64,000 bases of DNA, from positions 1 through 64,000 of the forward strand of contig JAFGCH010000016.1 of NCBI GenBank assembly GCA_016932695.1, given 5' to 3'. The stretch is from Acidimicrobiia bacterium. Its GTDB lineage: Bacteria > Actinomycetota > Acidimicrobiia > Spongiisociales > UBA11373. A program made the translations under genes and the position numbers. This document shows positions 27,002 through 36,105 of this stretch, in pieces. The notes below the pieces were generated by a model. That model was not told where the DNA came from and did not search any database. It saw only the letters and a list, made by a program, of their open reading frames with translations. Every line of letters starts with the position of its first letter. Within the stretch, counting starts at the first letter, position 1.

Positions 27002-27301
27002 TCAGGCCGAGTTGCCCGCCCGGGTCTCGGCCCCTCCGGGCTCGTCCTGGCGGCGGGAGCGGCGGTCCCAGCGAGCCGCGCCCCAGACGCCCCCGTGGGT
27101 GATGAGATGCGGGGTCAGGTCCTCGTAGTCGGAGGCGAGCCTGCGGTTGCGACGGGCTACCACGAAGCGGATCCAGACGGCGGTCAGGACCAGGACCGCG
27201 GCGGTGACCGCATTCACCACTGGGGAGTTGGGGCTGATCAGCCACCAGGCCAGGGCCACTCCCACGATGTGGGCCGCCACCACGTTGGCCAGGGTGTACA
27301 C
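27002..27301 (-). CDS. Small two-helix membrane protein
   Basis: 99 residues, GTG start with AGGAGGG six bases upstream. Two hydrophobic helices (about 4-22 and 28-47) separated by a short turn NSPVV, then a basic, Arg- and Asp-rich tail expected in the cytoplasm. No family recognised. Confidence 0.7.
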   Translation of the reverse strand: MYTLANVVAAHIVGVALAWWLISPNSPVVNAVTAAVLVLTAVWIRFVVARRNRRLASDYEDLTPHLITHGGVWGAARWDRRSRRQDEPGGAETRAGNSA

Positions 27302-27393
27302 GGCGCGCCCTCCTGGGGGCGGGAGTCTCGTCCTGGCGGCACCCTACGCCCACCGGTGTTGCCGGGAGATAACGGGCTGCCCCGGAGGGGGCC

Positions 27394-29247
27394 TCACGGC
27401 TCCGGCCGGTACCAGCGCTCCAGGTTCCAGGTGGCGGGCCGCGACGCCCGGCGGCTCAGCCCGGCCAGTGTGTCGCCCCACCAAGCGAGAGCGTCGCCCC
27501 GGGTAGCCAGGGGGATGATCACCACCTGGTCGGCGAGGATGTCCTCGGCCTGGGCGGCCAGTTCCAGGACCCGGTCGCGGTCGGCGGTGGCCCGCATGTC
27601 CTCCAGCAGCGCGCCGTAGGCGACGGTGGCGGCATCGGATACGGTCGCGGCCGCCTGGTCGAAGTCCTCGCCCGCGTCGGACACCGCGGGGGTGCCCCAG
27701 CGCTGGTAGTTGACCCCCAGCGGCGGCGGCCCGGCCGGGTCCCAGTAGGCCAGAGAGCGGCTCACCCCGCTGGCCCCGGCTTGCTGGTCCCAGGCCCACA
27801 ATCCCAGGTCCCAGTCGCCCCGAGAGAAGGTTCGGCCGAAGAACAGGACGGCATCCTCCACGGCAAGGCGGGCGTCGCAGCCGATGGCATCGAGCATGCC
27901 GGCGACCATCCCCCCCAGCTCGGACCGCAGGCTGCCCTCGGCGGTGGTGGTCACTACCACCACCGGGGGCTCGGCGGCGCAGTCGCGGCCGGCGGCGGCA
28001 CAGGCGTCTTCCAGGAGGGCGGCGGCCAGCGCCGGGTCGTACCCGTAGCGGTCCCAGCCGGAATTGCTCGAGATGGGGGAGAGGTCCAGGAAGGAGGTGA
28101 GCGCCCCGCCGTTCACCCACGAAGGCAGGGCGGCCAGGGCGTCGCGGTCGATGGCGTGGGCCACCACGCGGCGGAACTCCACGGTCGAGTTCAACGAGAC
28201 GCGGTTGCGGTTGTTGGCCCCGAACTGGAAGGCGAGATGCTCCCAGGCGGTGCCGTCCCCCACCACCACCGTCACCCCGTCGAGGCTGCCGAGGCGGGCG
28301 ATCACGTCCGGCCAGGCACCCAGTTCGATGGCGTCGAAGCTGCGGCGAGCGAAACCCTCGACGGCCTGTCGGGAGTCCGTCACGAAGTGGAAGAGGGCGG
28401 TATCTAGGTAGGGGAGTACCCGGCCGACCCCGTCGGTGCGCCAGTAGGCAGGGTTGCGCTCGAAGACGGCGACGCTGCCCGGGGTTCCCGCGGAGGCGCC
28501 GGTCTCCGCCCAGCCGGCGAACAGGAACGGCCCGGCGGAGGGCCAGGGGCGTGCCGTCCAGCCGGTGAGGAGGTCGGTGCCTTCGACGGCGTGACGGGGC
28601 AGCACCACGCCGAAGAGGCGCTCGTAGTCGATGGTGGCCCGGGGCAGGGTGAAAGAGAAGGTCTTCTCTCCCGTCGCCACGGACTCGGGCAGGATGTCGG
28701 CGTAGAGCGCCGCTTCCGGGTCGTCGAGGCCTAGATCGACCATCGCCTGGTAGGTGAAGGCGAAGTCGTCGCCCGTCACCGGCCTACCGTCTTCCCACAT
28801 CGCCTCGGGGAGGATGCGGTAGGTCACGTTCATGGTGCCGTCGGGTCGCACCACCACGCCGCCGTTGGCCACCGTGGGGATCTCGGCGACCAGATCGGGG
28901 GCGAGATCGAAGGTGAGCGGGTCTATCTCCCAGGCGCCCGCCAGGTGGATCTCGCCGATCGCCGGCAGGGACCCTGCCGCCCACGGACTGAAGGAGAAGG
29001 GCTCTTCCGGAGAGACCACCGGCAGCGAGACGCTGCCTCCCGCCGGCACCGATTCGGGGAGGGTGGTAGTGGTCGTGGTGGGGCGCACCGGCCGGGTGGT
29101 GGTGGTGACGACGGTGGTGGTGGCGGCGGTAGTGGTGATCGAGGTCCCGGGGGCGGTGGTGCGCGGCGGAGCGGTGCCCGCGGACTGGTCGTTCCCGCAC
29201 GCCGTCAGGGCCAGGACGAACAGCATGAGGGCTACGGGGCGCCGCAT
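27394..29247 (-). CDS. Peptide/solute ABC-type binding lipoprotein (SBP family 5)
   Basis: 617-residue lipoprotein: lipobox ending LTAC (Cys17), a Thr/Arg/Pro linker of runs of Thr (about 23-62), then a family 5 (OppA/DppA-like) binding fold with MWEDGRPVTGDDFAFTYQAM, WPSAGPFLFAGW and FERNPAYWR. No permease or ATPase genes are adjacent, so the partner is elsewhere. TAGCCT six bases before the ATG suggests leaderless expression. Ligand unknown. Confidence 0.9.
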   Translation of the reverse strand: MRRPVALMLFVLALTACGNDQSAGTAPPRTTAPGTSITTTAATTTVVTTTTRPVRPTTTTTTLPESVPAGGSVSLPVVSPEEPFSFSPWAAGSLPAIGEIHLAGAWEIDPLTFDLAPDLVAEIPTVANGGVVVRPDGTMNVTYRILPEAMWEDGRPVTGDDFAFTYQAMVDLGLDDPEAALYADILPESVATGEKTFSFTLPRATIDYERLFGVVLPRHAVEGTDLLTGWTARPWPSAGPFLFAGWAETGASAGTPGSVAVFERNPAYWRTDGVGRVLPYLDTALFHFVTDSRQAVEGFARRSFDAIELGAWPDVIARLGSLDGVTVVVGDGTAWEHLAFQFGANNRNRVSLNSTVEFRRVVAHAIDRDALAALPSWVNGGALTSFLDLSPISSNSGWDRYGYDPALAAALLEDACAAAGRDCAAEPPVVVVTTTAEGSLRSELGGMVAGMLDAIGCDARLAVEDAVLFFGRTFSRGDWDLGLWAWDQQAGASGVSRSLAYWDPAGPPPLGVNYQRWGTPAVSDAGEDFDQAAATVSDAATVAYGALLEDMRATADRDRVLELAAQAEDILADQVVIIPLATRGDALAWWGDTLAGLSRRASRPATWNLERWYRPEP

Positions 29248-29288
29248 ACCTTCAGGCTAACCCAGCCCGGGAAGTGCGGCCGGGCCGG

Positions 29289-29480
29289 TCAGGGGACCAG
29301 CGCCTCGAGCTCGGCCTCACGGGACTCCAGGCGGGTGGCGACGTCCTCGGCTTGGTCGAGCACGACCCCCGGCGTCGCCGCCGGAAGGGTCGGGCCCGGC
29401 TCCACAGTCGGGCCCGCCGAGGTGCAGGCGGCCAACAGCAGGCCGGCAGCCAGCAAGGCGGGCGTAGGGCGATGGGTCAC
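29289..29480 (-). CDS. Very small lipoprotein
   Basis: 63 residues from GTG 29480: signal peptide with lipobox LLLAAC (Cys19), then TSAGPTVEPGPTLPAA and a predicted coiled helix (DQAEDVATRLESREAELEALVP). No clear ribosome site. Conserved architecture, no recognised family. It faces the aminotransferase gene divergently. Confidence 0.6.
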   Translation of the reverse strand: MTHRPTPALLAAGLLLAACTSAGPTVEPGPTLPAATPGVVLDQAEDVATRLESREAELEALVP

Positions 29481-29555
29481 CGCGTAGTGATCGGCTTGCC
29501 GGAAGGGGCGGCTTGAGCGATACCCCGCTCCGTCTCCCGGATACCATCGCCGGTC

Positions 29556-30791
29556 ATGGTCACTCTCGACGTCACCGCAGTCCGCTCCCGCTTCCCCGCC
29601 CTGGCTCGCAGCGAAGGGGGCCGCCCCGTGGCCTATCTCGACGGGCCCGGCGGCACCCAGGTAGCCGAGATGGTCGTCGAAGCCATGGCCCATCGGCTGC
29701 GAGCGGGCACCTCCAACCTCGGCGGGGCCTTCGCCGCCAGCCGGGAGGCCGACGAGGTCACCGCGGCTGCCCGGGAGGCCGGGGCTGATTTCGTGGGGGG
29801 GAGGCCGGAGGAGGTGGCGTTCGGCCAGAACATGACGAGCCTCACCTTTGCCGTGAGCCGGGCGCTGGCCCGTACTTGGGGCCCGGCCGACGAGGTGGTG
29901 GTGACCCGCCTCGACCATGATGCCAACGTCACCCCCTGGCGCCTGGCCGCCGCCGACCGGGGAGCGGTGCTGCAGGTAGTGGATTTCGACCCCGCCGACG
30001 GCACCTTGGACCTCACCCACCTGGAGAGCGTTCTGGGACCGCGCACCCGTCTGCTGGCACTGACCGCCGCCTCTAACGCCCTCGGCACGGTGCCCCCGGT
30101 GCGCTGGGCCGCCGACCTGGCCCACGCCGCCGGGGCGCGGGTCTTCGTCGACGGGGTCCACTACGCCCCCCATCGCCTCATCGATGTTGTCGCGTTGGGG
30201 GCGGACTTCCTGGCCTGCTCCGCCTACAAGTTCTTCGGGCCGCATGCCGGGCTGTTGTGGGGTCGGGCCGACCTCCTGGAGTCACTGGAGGCCTACAAGG
30301 TCGTGCCGGCACCTTCTATGGGCCCGGGGAAGTGGGAGACCGGCACCCAGTCGTTCGAGTCGATGGCCGGGGTGACCGCGGCGGTGGACTACCTGGCCGG
30401 CCTGGGGGAGGGAGGCAGCCGCCGGGAACGGCTGGCCGCCGCCTACGCGGCCATCCGCCGGCACGAGGAGAGCCTGGCCGGCCGTTTCCTGGCCGGGGTG
30501 GCCGCCATGCCGCATCTGCGCCTTCACGGCCTCGCCGACCCGGCTCGCCCGGCCGAGCGCACCCCCACTTTCGCCCTCGAGGTGGCCGGTATGTCCCCCG
30601 ATGAGGCGGCGCACCGCCTGGGGGTGCAGGGGATCCACGCCTGGAGCGGCGATTACTACGCGGTCGGGGTCATGGAGCACCTGGGGGTAGCCGAGCGGGG
30701 TGGGCTGCTGCGCATCGGCTTCGTCCACTACAACACGGTCGAAGAGGTAGATCGGGCCCTGGAGGCCTTGGCCGGGCTGCGAGCGGGCTGA
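29556..30791 (+). CDS. SufS-like class V aminotransferase
   Basis: 411-residue PLP enzyme of the cysteine-desulfurase-like branch. PLP Lys in ACSAYKFFGPH (about residue 226), the Asp-containing VFVDGVHYAPH ahead of it and HDANVTPW earlier. It lacks partner suf/isc genes nearby, and this branch is often of unknown substrate. TACCAT lies 8 nt before the ATG. Selenocysteine lyase or desulfurase activity is possible. Confidence 0.88.
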   Translation: MVTLDVTAVRSRFPALARSEGGRPVAYLDGPGGTQVAEMVVEAMAHRLRAGTSNLGGAFAASREADEVTAAAREAGADFVGGRPEEVAFGQNMTSLTFAVSRALARTWGPADEVVVTRLDHDANVTPWRLAAADRGAVLQVVDFDPADGTLDLTHLESVLGPRTRLLALTAASNALGTVPPVRWAADLAHAAGARVFVDGVHYAPHRLIDVVALGADFLACSAYKFFGPHAGLLWGRADLLESLEAYKVVPAPSMGPGKWETGTQSFESMAGVTAAVDYLAGLGEGGSRRERLAAAYAAIRRHEESLAGRFLAGVAAMPHLRLHGLADPARPAERTPTFALEVAGMSPDEAAHRLGVQGIHAWSGDYYAVGVMEHLGVAERGGLLRIGFVHYNTVEEVDRALEALAGLRAG

Positions 30792-30825
30792 TCTCTCCGC
30801 CGGGAGCGGGCCGCCGGGCGCCCTT

Positions 30826-33423
30826 TCAGGTCCCCACCGGCTGATGGTCGGTTGATCGGGTGCGGCGGGGCGGGAACGGGTCTGGGGGCATGTCCTCAAG
30901 AGCGGCGCTCTGCTCCGCCGAGGCCGGGGACTCGCCGGAGGGCAGCGCCAGGACGAAGGCGCCCGTCGGCCCGCGACGGTAGTAGAGGTCACCGCCCATC
31001 AACCGGGCCAGCCGCCGGGAGACCGAAAGGCCCAGCCCCAAGGAACCGGGCTTGCCCGGGCTGTGATGGGCGCGCTCGTAGGGTTCGAAGATGCGGCTCT
31101 CCTCTTGCGGGGCTACCCCGGGACCGTCGTCGCTCACCACCAGGGCGACGGTGGACCCGTGCTGCTCCACGGCAATGCAGATGTGATTCCCGCCGTAGCG
31201 GAAGGCGTTGGTGAGCAGGTTGCGCAGGATCTGGCGGACCCGGAGGGCGTCACCCCAGGCTGAGATATCGCCGGCCGGAGTCTCGACGATGCGGTCCTCG
31301 GGGAGGGGCAGGCCCCGTAGGGTCTGGGCGGCCTGCTCGGTCAGCGAGATCCTCTCCGCCACCACCTTCAGCTGACCGGTCTCCATGCGGGAGGCCACCA
31401 GGAGGTCCTCGACGAGGTGGGCGAGCTCCCGGCTCTGCTCCACAATCAGGCTTAGCAGTTGGCGGCGTTCCTGCGGGCGGAGGCCCTTGGCGGATCGGAG
31501 CTCCTCGGCGAGCCCGAGGACGGCGGTCAACGGGGTGCGCAGCTCGTGGGAGACGGCGGCGAGCAGTTCATCCTTGGACTGCATCAGGGCTACCAGGCGC
31601 TCCCCGGCGGCCTGGCGTTCGAGCACGTTGAGCAGCATCTCCCCGACCAGTCCCAGCAGGCGGATGTCGGCCTCGGACCACTGCCTCCCGGCGGCCAGCG
31701 AATCCAGCCCCACGAAGCCCAGGACTGCCCCGGCCCGTACCAGCGGCACGCAGATGAGTGAGGTGATTCCCTGAGCCGTGAACTCGGCTTTCTCCGCCGC
31801 CGCCTTGTCGGGGAGGTCTGCCGTTTGGGGTACGACTACCGCCCGCCCGGCACACAGGGGCCCGGTGATCCAGGGGAAGGCTGAGGTGGGGACGTCCTGG
31901 ATGCGGTGCTTCATCGGAGTCACCTGGGGGGCGCACCACTCGTGGGTGTTGCTCATCCTCTCCCCATCGGGGGAGAAGCGGAACAGATAGGAGCGTGCCG
32001 CCTCCGAGTGGCGGCCGATGGCGGCCAGTGCCCGCTCGATGCCCTCGTCCGTCTCTTCGGGAGCCAGGTTGATGAACTCCGTGGAGAGCCTGGTGATCAG
32101 ATTCTCCAGGGCCACCCGGCGTCCCAGCTCGGCCCGGGCCTGCTCGCGCTCGGTGAGGTCGGTGATGGTCACCACCGCTCGGCTCAGGTCGCGGTGCCCC
32201 GAGACCAGCGGCGCCGCCCACTGCAATTGGCAGACGATGCGCTGGCCTTCGACGGTGGAGCCGACCACCTCGACGCTCGTGGAGGGCCTGCCCTCCCATA
32301 TGGCGACGAACTGCTCTACAAAGGAGTTCCGGGTTTCGTTGGTTAGTGTCTCCTCCAGGATGCCCCCGATGAGCGCCTCCTTGCCGGGGGCGTTCACCAG
32401 GCGGACCGCCGCCTCATTCACGTCGATCACCCGGATCAGGCGGGCCCCGTGCGCCACCTCCTCGGGATGGCGGGCCAGGTAGGCCCGCAGGTCCTGCACC
32501 CCGTCCCGGCGTAGGTCCTCGAGCCACTCCGCTACCGCCGAGTAGTCCTCCTCCCACACCGCCACGGGCATGGCCGAGACCAGCGAGCGCTGCCGTTCCT
32601 CGGCGGCCCGAATGGCCTCCAGGTCGGCGCGCCGTCGCGTGACGTCGAGTATCTGGATCACCTGGTGGGCTTCGCCGGCGGCCCGGTCGCGCAGCGTGGT
32701 GACCGCCGTCTGGCCCCAGATGAGCGCTCCATCGCGGCGGCGGTAGCGCTGTTCGAAAGGCCCCTCTTGGGGGTGCTCCGGGAATGGCCTGCCGGCATCC
32801 TCCGGGAGGATGAAGGCCAGGGGGCGGCCGCGCACCTCTGCTTCCGGGTATCCCAGCAGGGCCTCGAACGACGGATTCACCCGTCGAACGACCTCGTCCT
32901 CGCCCAGAACCATGGCGATGGGGGCGTTCTCGAAAGCGCCGCGGAAGCGAGCCTCGCTCTGGCGCAGCCGGCGGGCGGTGTAGGCATGAGCCGCAGTGCT
33001 TCCCCAGATGGTGGCCCCCAGGATCACGGCGGCGATCACGGAGATCGGGCCGACTCCGTGTATCAGCAGTACCAGGCCCCCGGCGGTGGCGCCGAGAGAC
33101 GCCAGGTAGAGGGCGGCTCGGCGCGGGGAGTGGAGCAGGGTCACTGCGGTGCCCAGGGCGGCCAGGCCCAGGCCCGACGCTTCGGCTATCAGCCAAGCGG
33201 GGCTGCGGGCCAGCAGCAGTACCGAGGCGGCCCATACGGCCATCAGGAGGGAGGGATGGGGCCGCCCGAGGCGCAGTTGCAGCGTGCCGGCGGCGGTAGC
33301 GGCGAGGGCGACGGCACCCGCCGCGATCACCTGCGGCCCACCCGTGGCAGCGCCCACAGCCACGGTGGCGGCGCTCAGGGGATACCCGGTCAGCAGGATG
33401 ATCCGGGTCAGGGTCGGCGCCAT
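30826..33423 (-). CDS. Orphan hybrid-sensor histidine kinase (membrane, PAS, PAS, GAF, HisKA, HATPase)
   Basis: 865 residues from ATG 33423: about six hydrophobic helices (1-165), PAS (about 175-295), second PAS-like (about 305-460), GAF (about 480-625), HisKA with phospho-acceptor in AAVSHELRTPL, and HATPase with N-box RNLLTNAFRYGG, DDGPGV and GLGLSVSRRLARLMGG. All phosphotransfer residues are present. No receiver domain or response regulator gene is adjacent, so its partner is elsewhere. An in-frame ATG at 33492 could add 23 residues; neither start has a good ribosome site. Signal unknown. It follows the second EamA gene in the same direction. Confidence 0.88.
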   Translation of the reverse strand: MAPTLTRIILLTGYPLSAATVAVGAATGGPQVIAAGAVALAATAAGTLQLRLGRPHPSLLMAVWAASVLLLARSPAWLIAEASGLGLAALGTAVTLLHSPRRAALYLASLGATAGGLVLLIHGVGPISVIAAVILGATIWGSTAAHAYTARRLRQSEARFRGAFENAPIAMVLGEDEVVRRVNPSFEALLGYPEAEVRGRPLAFILPEDAGRPFPEHPQEGPFEQRYRRRDGALIWGQTAVTTLRDRAAGEAHQVIQILDVTRRRADLEAIRAAEERQRSLVSAMPVAVWEEDYSAVAEWLEDLRRDGVQDLRAYLARHPEEVAHGARLIRVIDVNEAAVRLVNAPGKEALIGGILEETLTNETRNSFVEQFVAIWEGRPSTSVEVVGSTVEGQRIVCQLQWAAPLVSGHRDLSRAVVTITDLTEREQARAELGRRVALENLITRLSTEFINLAPEETDEGIERALAAIGRHSEAARSYLFRFSPDGERMSNTHEWCAPQVTPMKHRIQDVPTSAFPWITGPLCAGRAVVVPQTADLPDKAAAEKAEFTAQGITSLICVPLVRAGAVLGFVGLDSLAAGRQWSEADIRLLGLVGEMLLNVLERQAAGERLVALMQSKDELLAAVSHELRTPLTAVLGLAEELRSAKGLRPQERRQLLSLIVEQSRELAHLVEDLLVASRMETGQLKVVAERISLTEQAAQTLRGLPLPEDRIVETPAGDISAWGDALRVRQILRNLLTNAFRYGGNHICIAVEQHGSTVALVVSDDGPGVAPQEESRIFEPYERAHHSPGKPGSLGLGLSVSRRLARLMGGDLYYRRGPTGAFVLALPSGESPASAEQSAALEDMPPDPFPPRRTRSTDHQPVGT

Positions 33424-33533
33424 GCCCCGCGGCGGGGCGCGGTGCTTCCGAACGAGCGCCAAGGGCAGCCACAATCGCACGGGAGCAACCATCGGCGGCC
33501 CGGCGGGCCACCTTGACTGCAGCGCTCTGCCCT

Positions 33534-34436
33534 TCAGGGCTCCCGGCGGCTGCTGAGCCAGGCTCCGGCGATCACCAGGGCCACCCCGCCGATCGCCATC
33601 GCCGGTATGTCCTCGTGGCGCACCAGGGCCCCCAGCAGCATGGCGACCACGGGCAGGAAATAGATGGGCAGGGAGCCGCGCACCGGGCCTACCCGTGCCC
33701 CCAGCGTGGTCGACGCCACGAAGGCCACCCCGCTCCCGAGCACCCCGAGCACCACCATGGCGCCGGCCGCTCCCCAATCCCATTCCGACCGGGGCAGGCC
33801 CCAAAGGCCGAAGGGGAGTACCAGGGCCAGGGCCACGAGTTGGGCCCGCAACAGCACCGGGAGGCTCCCGTAGCGCTGGGTGAGGGGCACCGCCAGGTTG
33901 AAGGCCACGGCGTAGAGCACGGTGGCGAAGACCAGCAGGGCGATGCCCAGGGGGCTGCCGCCTACTCCGGTGGCCTCGGAGAGGGTGACCAGCAGTACCC
34001 CGGTGAAGCCGACGGCCAGGCCGAGCACCTGTGGCGGGCCGGGCATTTGGCGCAGCAGCAGGGCTGCCAAGGCGGCAGAGAAGAGCGGCATGCTGCCGTT
34101 GATGGCGCCGGCGGTGGAGGAATCGACCCACTGCTGGGCGATGGGGTAGAGCAGCAGGGGGACCGCCATCCACACCACGGCGAGGAGGGCCACGCGAGGC
34201 CAGTCGGCTCGGTCGATGGGCCGCCGGGTCCTCGGGAACAGGGCCAGGGCAGCCGCGCCGAGGAGTAGTCGGCTCAGACTCACCACCGGGGGAGAGAAGT
34301 GGTCGAGGCCTTCGGCGATCCACAGGAAAGAGGAGCCCCACATGAGGGCGATCGCCACCAGCAGGCCCCACTCCGCCGGCCCGAAGGCTGCCGGACGGGT
34401 GCCCGGAGCAGTGGTGAGGACGGGGCGGCGCGCCAC
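33534..34436 (-). CDS. EamA-family (DMT) transporter 2
   Basis: Ten-helix exporter, 300 residues from GTG 34436. TAGTGT lies 8 nt before that codon, favouring it over GTG 34448, which falls inside the box. Segments IALMWGSSFLWIAEGL and GAINGSMPLFSAALAALLLRQ are typical of the family; second repeat ends VALVIAGAWLSSRREP. Not closely similar to the EamA protein at 25406. Substrate unknown. Confidence 0.9.
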   Translation of the reverse strand: MARRPVLTTAPGTRPAAFGPAEWGLLVAIALMWGSSFLWIAEGLDHFSPPVVSLSRLLLGAAALALFPRTRRPIDRADWPRVALLAVVWMAVPLLLYPIAQQWVDSSTAGAINGSMPLFSAALAALLLRQMPGPPQVLGLAVGFTGVLLVTLSEATGVGGSPLGIALLVFATVLYAVAFNLAVPLTQRYGSLPVLLRAQLVALALVLPFGLWGLPRSEWDWGAAGAMVVLGVLGSGVAFVASTTLGARVGPVRGSLPIYFLPVVAMLLGALVRHEDIPAMAIGGVALVIAGAWLSSRREP

Positions 34437-34570
34437 GGAGCCGCACACTAGGCCCGGGACGACGCGTCGGCGCCCGGCGGGGGGGTGAGGGGGCGCTCAC
34501 CCCGCTGCCGGGCGCCGGTGGGCTGCGCCGGAGGGAAGCGCAGGCGGGAGCCCTCTCCCCGGCCCCCTCT

Positions 34571-34676
34571 CCCGGCAAGCCGGTCATGTGGAGGCCCTCA
34601 CCCCCCGCCCTCTCCCGGCAAGCCGGTCATGTGGAGGCCCTCACCCCCCGCCCTCTCCCGGCAAGCCGGGAGAGGG
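34571..34676. repeat. 43-bp tandem repeat ending in a hairpin
   Basis: A unit beginning CCCGGCAAGCCGG starts at 34571, 34614 and 34657 (period 43). Two copies are full; in the third the hairpin arm is intact, so 34651-34662 pairs with 34665-34676 (12 bp, loop AA). The earlier copies end CCGGTCATGTGG, with the hairpin arm replaced. The stretch 34437-34692 has no gene and the last hairpin sits after the protease stop on the minus strand. Confidence 0.8.
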
Positions 34677-34692
34677 GGCTGCAGGCGGGGGA

Positions 34693-35868
34693 TCAGTCGG
34701 GGCGTTCGGTCAGGGTCACCTCCACGGCGATCTCCTCCCCGCCCCGGGTGATGGTCAGCGTCACCGTGTCGTCGGGCAGCGAGGCGCGCACCGCCGCGCC
34801 CAGGTCGGCGAAGCTCTCGATGCGCTGCCCCTGATAGCCGGTCACCAGGTCGCCCACCTGCAGGCCCGCCTCGTCGGCAGGCGAATCGGGGACGATCCCG
34901 GTGAGCAGAGCGCCGACTCGGCCCCGGGTGGGATCGGTGCCCTCGACGCCGAGGAAGGCGGGGCGAATCTCCTCGCCGGCGATGAGGCGCTCGGCCACCG
35001 ACAGCGCGGTGTCGATGGGGATGGCGAAACCGACTCCGTCGCTGCCGCCGGAACTGGAGTAGATGGCGTCGTTGATGCCGATCACCCGGCCGTGACGGTC
35101 GGCGAGTGCCCCCCCGGAGTTGCCCGGGTTGATGGGGGCGTCGGTCTGGATCATGGTGCGGGGGATGCCGTCGGAGCCGGTAATCGTCCTGCCCACGCTG
35201 CTCACCACCCCGGCGGTGACGGTTTGGTCGAGGCCCCACGGGCTCCCGATGGCGATGGCCATCTGGCCCACGCGGATCTCCTCGGCGTCGGCGATGGAGG
35301 CGGCGGGGAGGTCGGTCTCCTCCACCCGGACTACGGCCACGTCGCTGTTGTCGTCGGCGCCCACCACGCTGCCTTCGAGGCGAGTGCCGTCGGCGAGGCG
35401 CACGGTGACGTCGTTGCTGCCCGCTATCACGTGGGCGGCGGTGATGATGTAGCCGTCGGCTCGGAAGATGACTCCGGAGCCCAGTCCGCGCCGCGTCTCC
35501 AATTGCACCACCGAAGGGGAGAGGGCGGCGGCCACGTCGGCTACCGGTTCGTCTGAGTCCCCGATGGTGCCGCTGGCGGCGGGGAGAGTGGTGGTCGTGG
35601 ATGCCGCCGGAGCATCCTCACCGTCGTCGCCGGAGGTCGCCCGGCCGATGAAGAAGGCGCCCACGGCCAGGGCCAGTACGGCGGCGATGATCCCTACGGC
35701 CGGCCAGATGCGGCGCGGTTTGGAGGTGGGGACGGCCGGCGCGGCGGGAGCAGGCGGCGTCGCTACCGGAGCTGCCTCCGTTGGAGTGGTGGCCGCCTCT
35801 GCTGTCGGAGCCTCCGGCTCGCCGGCCGCGGTTTCCTCGGGCGTCGCAGGTGTCAGGTCGTCGTTCAT
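34693..35868 (-). CDS. HtrA/DegP-like membrane-anchored serine protease with PDZ domain
   Basis: 391 residues: proline/alanine-rich cytoplasmic head, one helix (about 55-76), a Thr-rich linker (STTTTLP), trypsin-like domain with triad His146 (TAAHV), Asp176 (NSDVAVV) and Ser251 (GNSGG), and one PDZ domain (about 300-385). Length and layout match actinobacterial HtrA-type envelope proteases. Start ATG 35868 has AGGAGG four bases upstream; an in-frame ATG at 35895 is less likely. Acts outside the membrane on misfolded proteins, by family. Confidence 0.93.
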   Translation of the reverse strand: MNDDLTPATPEETAAGEPEAPTAEAATTPTEAAPVATPPAPAAPAVPTSKPRRIWPAVGIIAAVLALAVGAFFIGRATSGDDGEDAPAASTTTTLPAASGTIGDSDEPVADVAAALSPSVVQLETRRGLGSGVIFRADGYIITAAHVIAGSNDVTVRLADGTRLEGSVVGADDNSDVAVVRVEETDLPAASIADAEEIRVGQMAIAIGSPWGLDQTVTAGVVSSVGRTITGSDGIPRTMIQTDAPINPGNSGGALADRHGRVIGINDAIYSSSGGSDGVGFAIPIDTALSVAERLIAGEEIRPAFLGVEGTDPTRGRVGALLTGIVPDSPADEAGLQVGDLVTGYQGQRIESFADLGAAVRASLPDDTVTLTITRGGEEIAVEVTLTERPD

Positions 35869-35969
35869 GAGTCCTCCTGAATCCATCACCCCCAATGATG
35901 CCGCCGCCCGGTTTGGTAACTGTTAGGGAATGCTGAGAAGTCGCGCGCGGGAGAGGCTGTGGGTCTGCT

Positions 35970-36101
35970 CCCTCTCCCGGCTTGCCGGGAGAGCGCTGGG
36001 GTGAGGGCAAGGGCGCGACATGGCTTTCCTTGCGGGTTGCCCTCACCGTCCCGGCCGCCTGGCGGCGGCCTCCGCGCCTCTCCCGCATTCGCGGGAGAGG
36101 C
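35970..36101. repeat. Two-hairpin intergenic repeat, copy 2, with an extra inverted copy
   Basis: 36053-36059 pairs with 36064-36070 (loop TGGC) and 36076-36086 with 36091-36101 (11 bp, loop ATTC), in the same CCCTCACC...GAGAGGCAG frame as the copy at 36-104. A third hairpin, 35972-35981 with 35984-35993, lies beside it. The segment fills the gap between the HtrA-like gene start and the acyl-CoA dehydrogenase stop; no gene is seen there. Confidence 0.75.
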
Positions 36102-36105
36102 AGCG

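Noticed and set aside
34571-34676. CRISPR-like repeats
   Set aside because: Three copies at a period of 43 with no variable spacers, ending in a hairpin; no cas genes.
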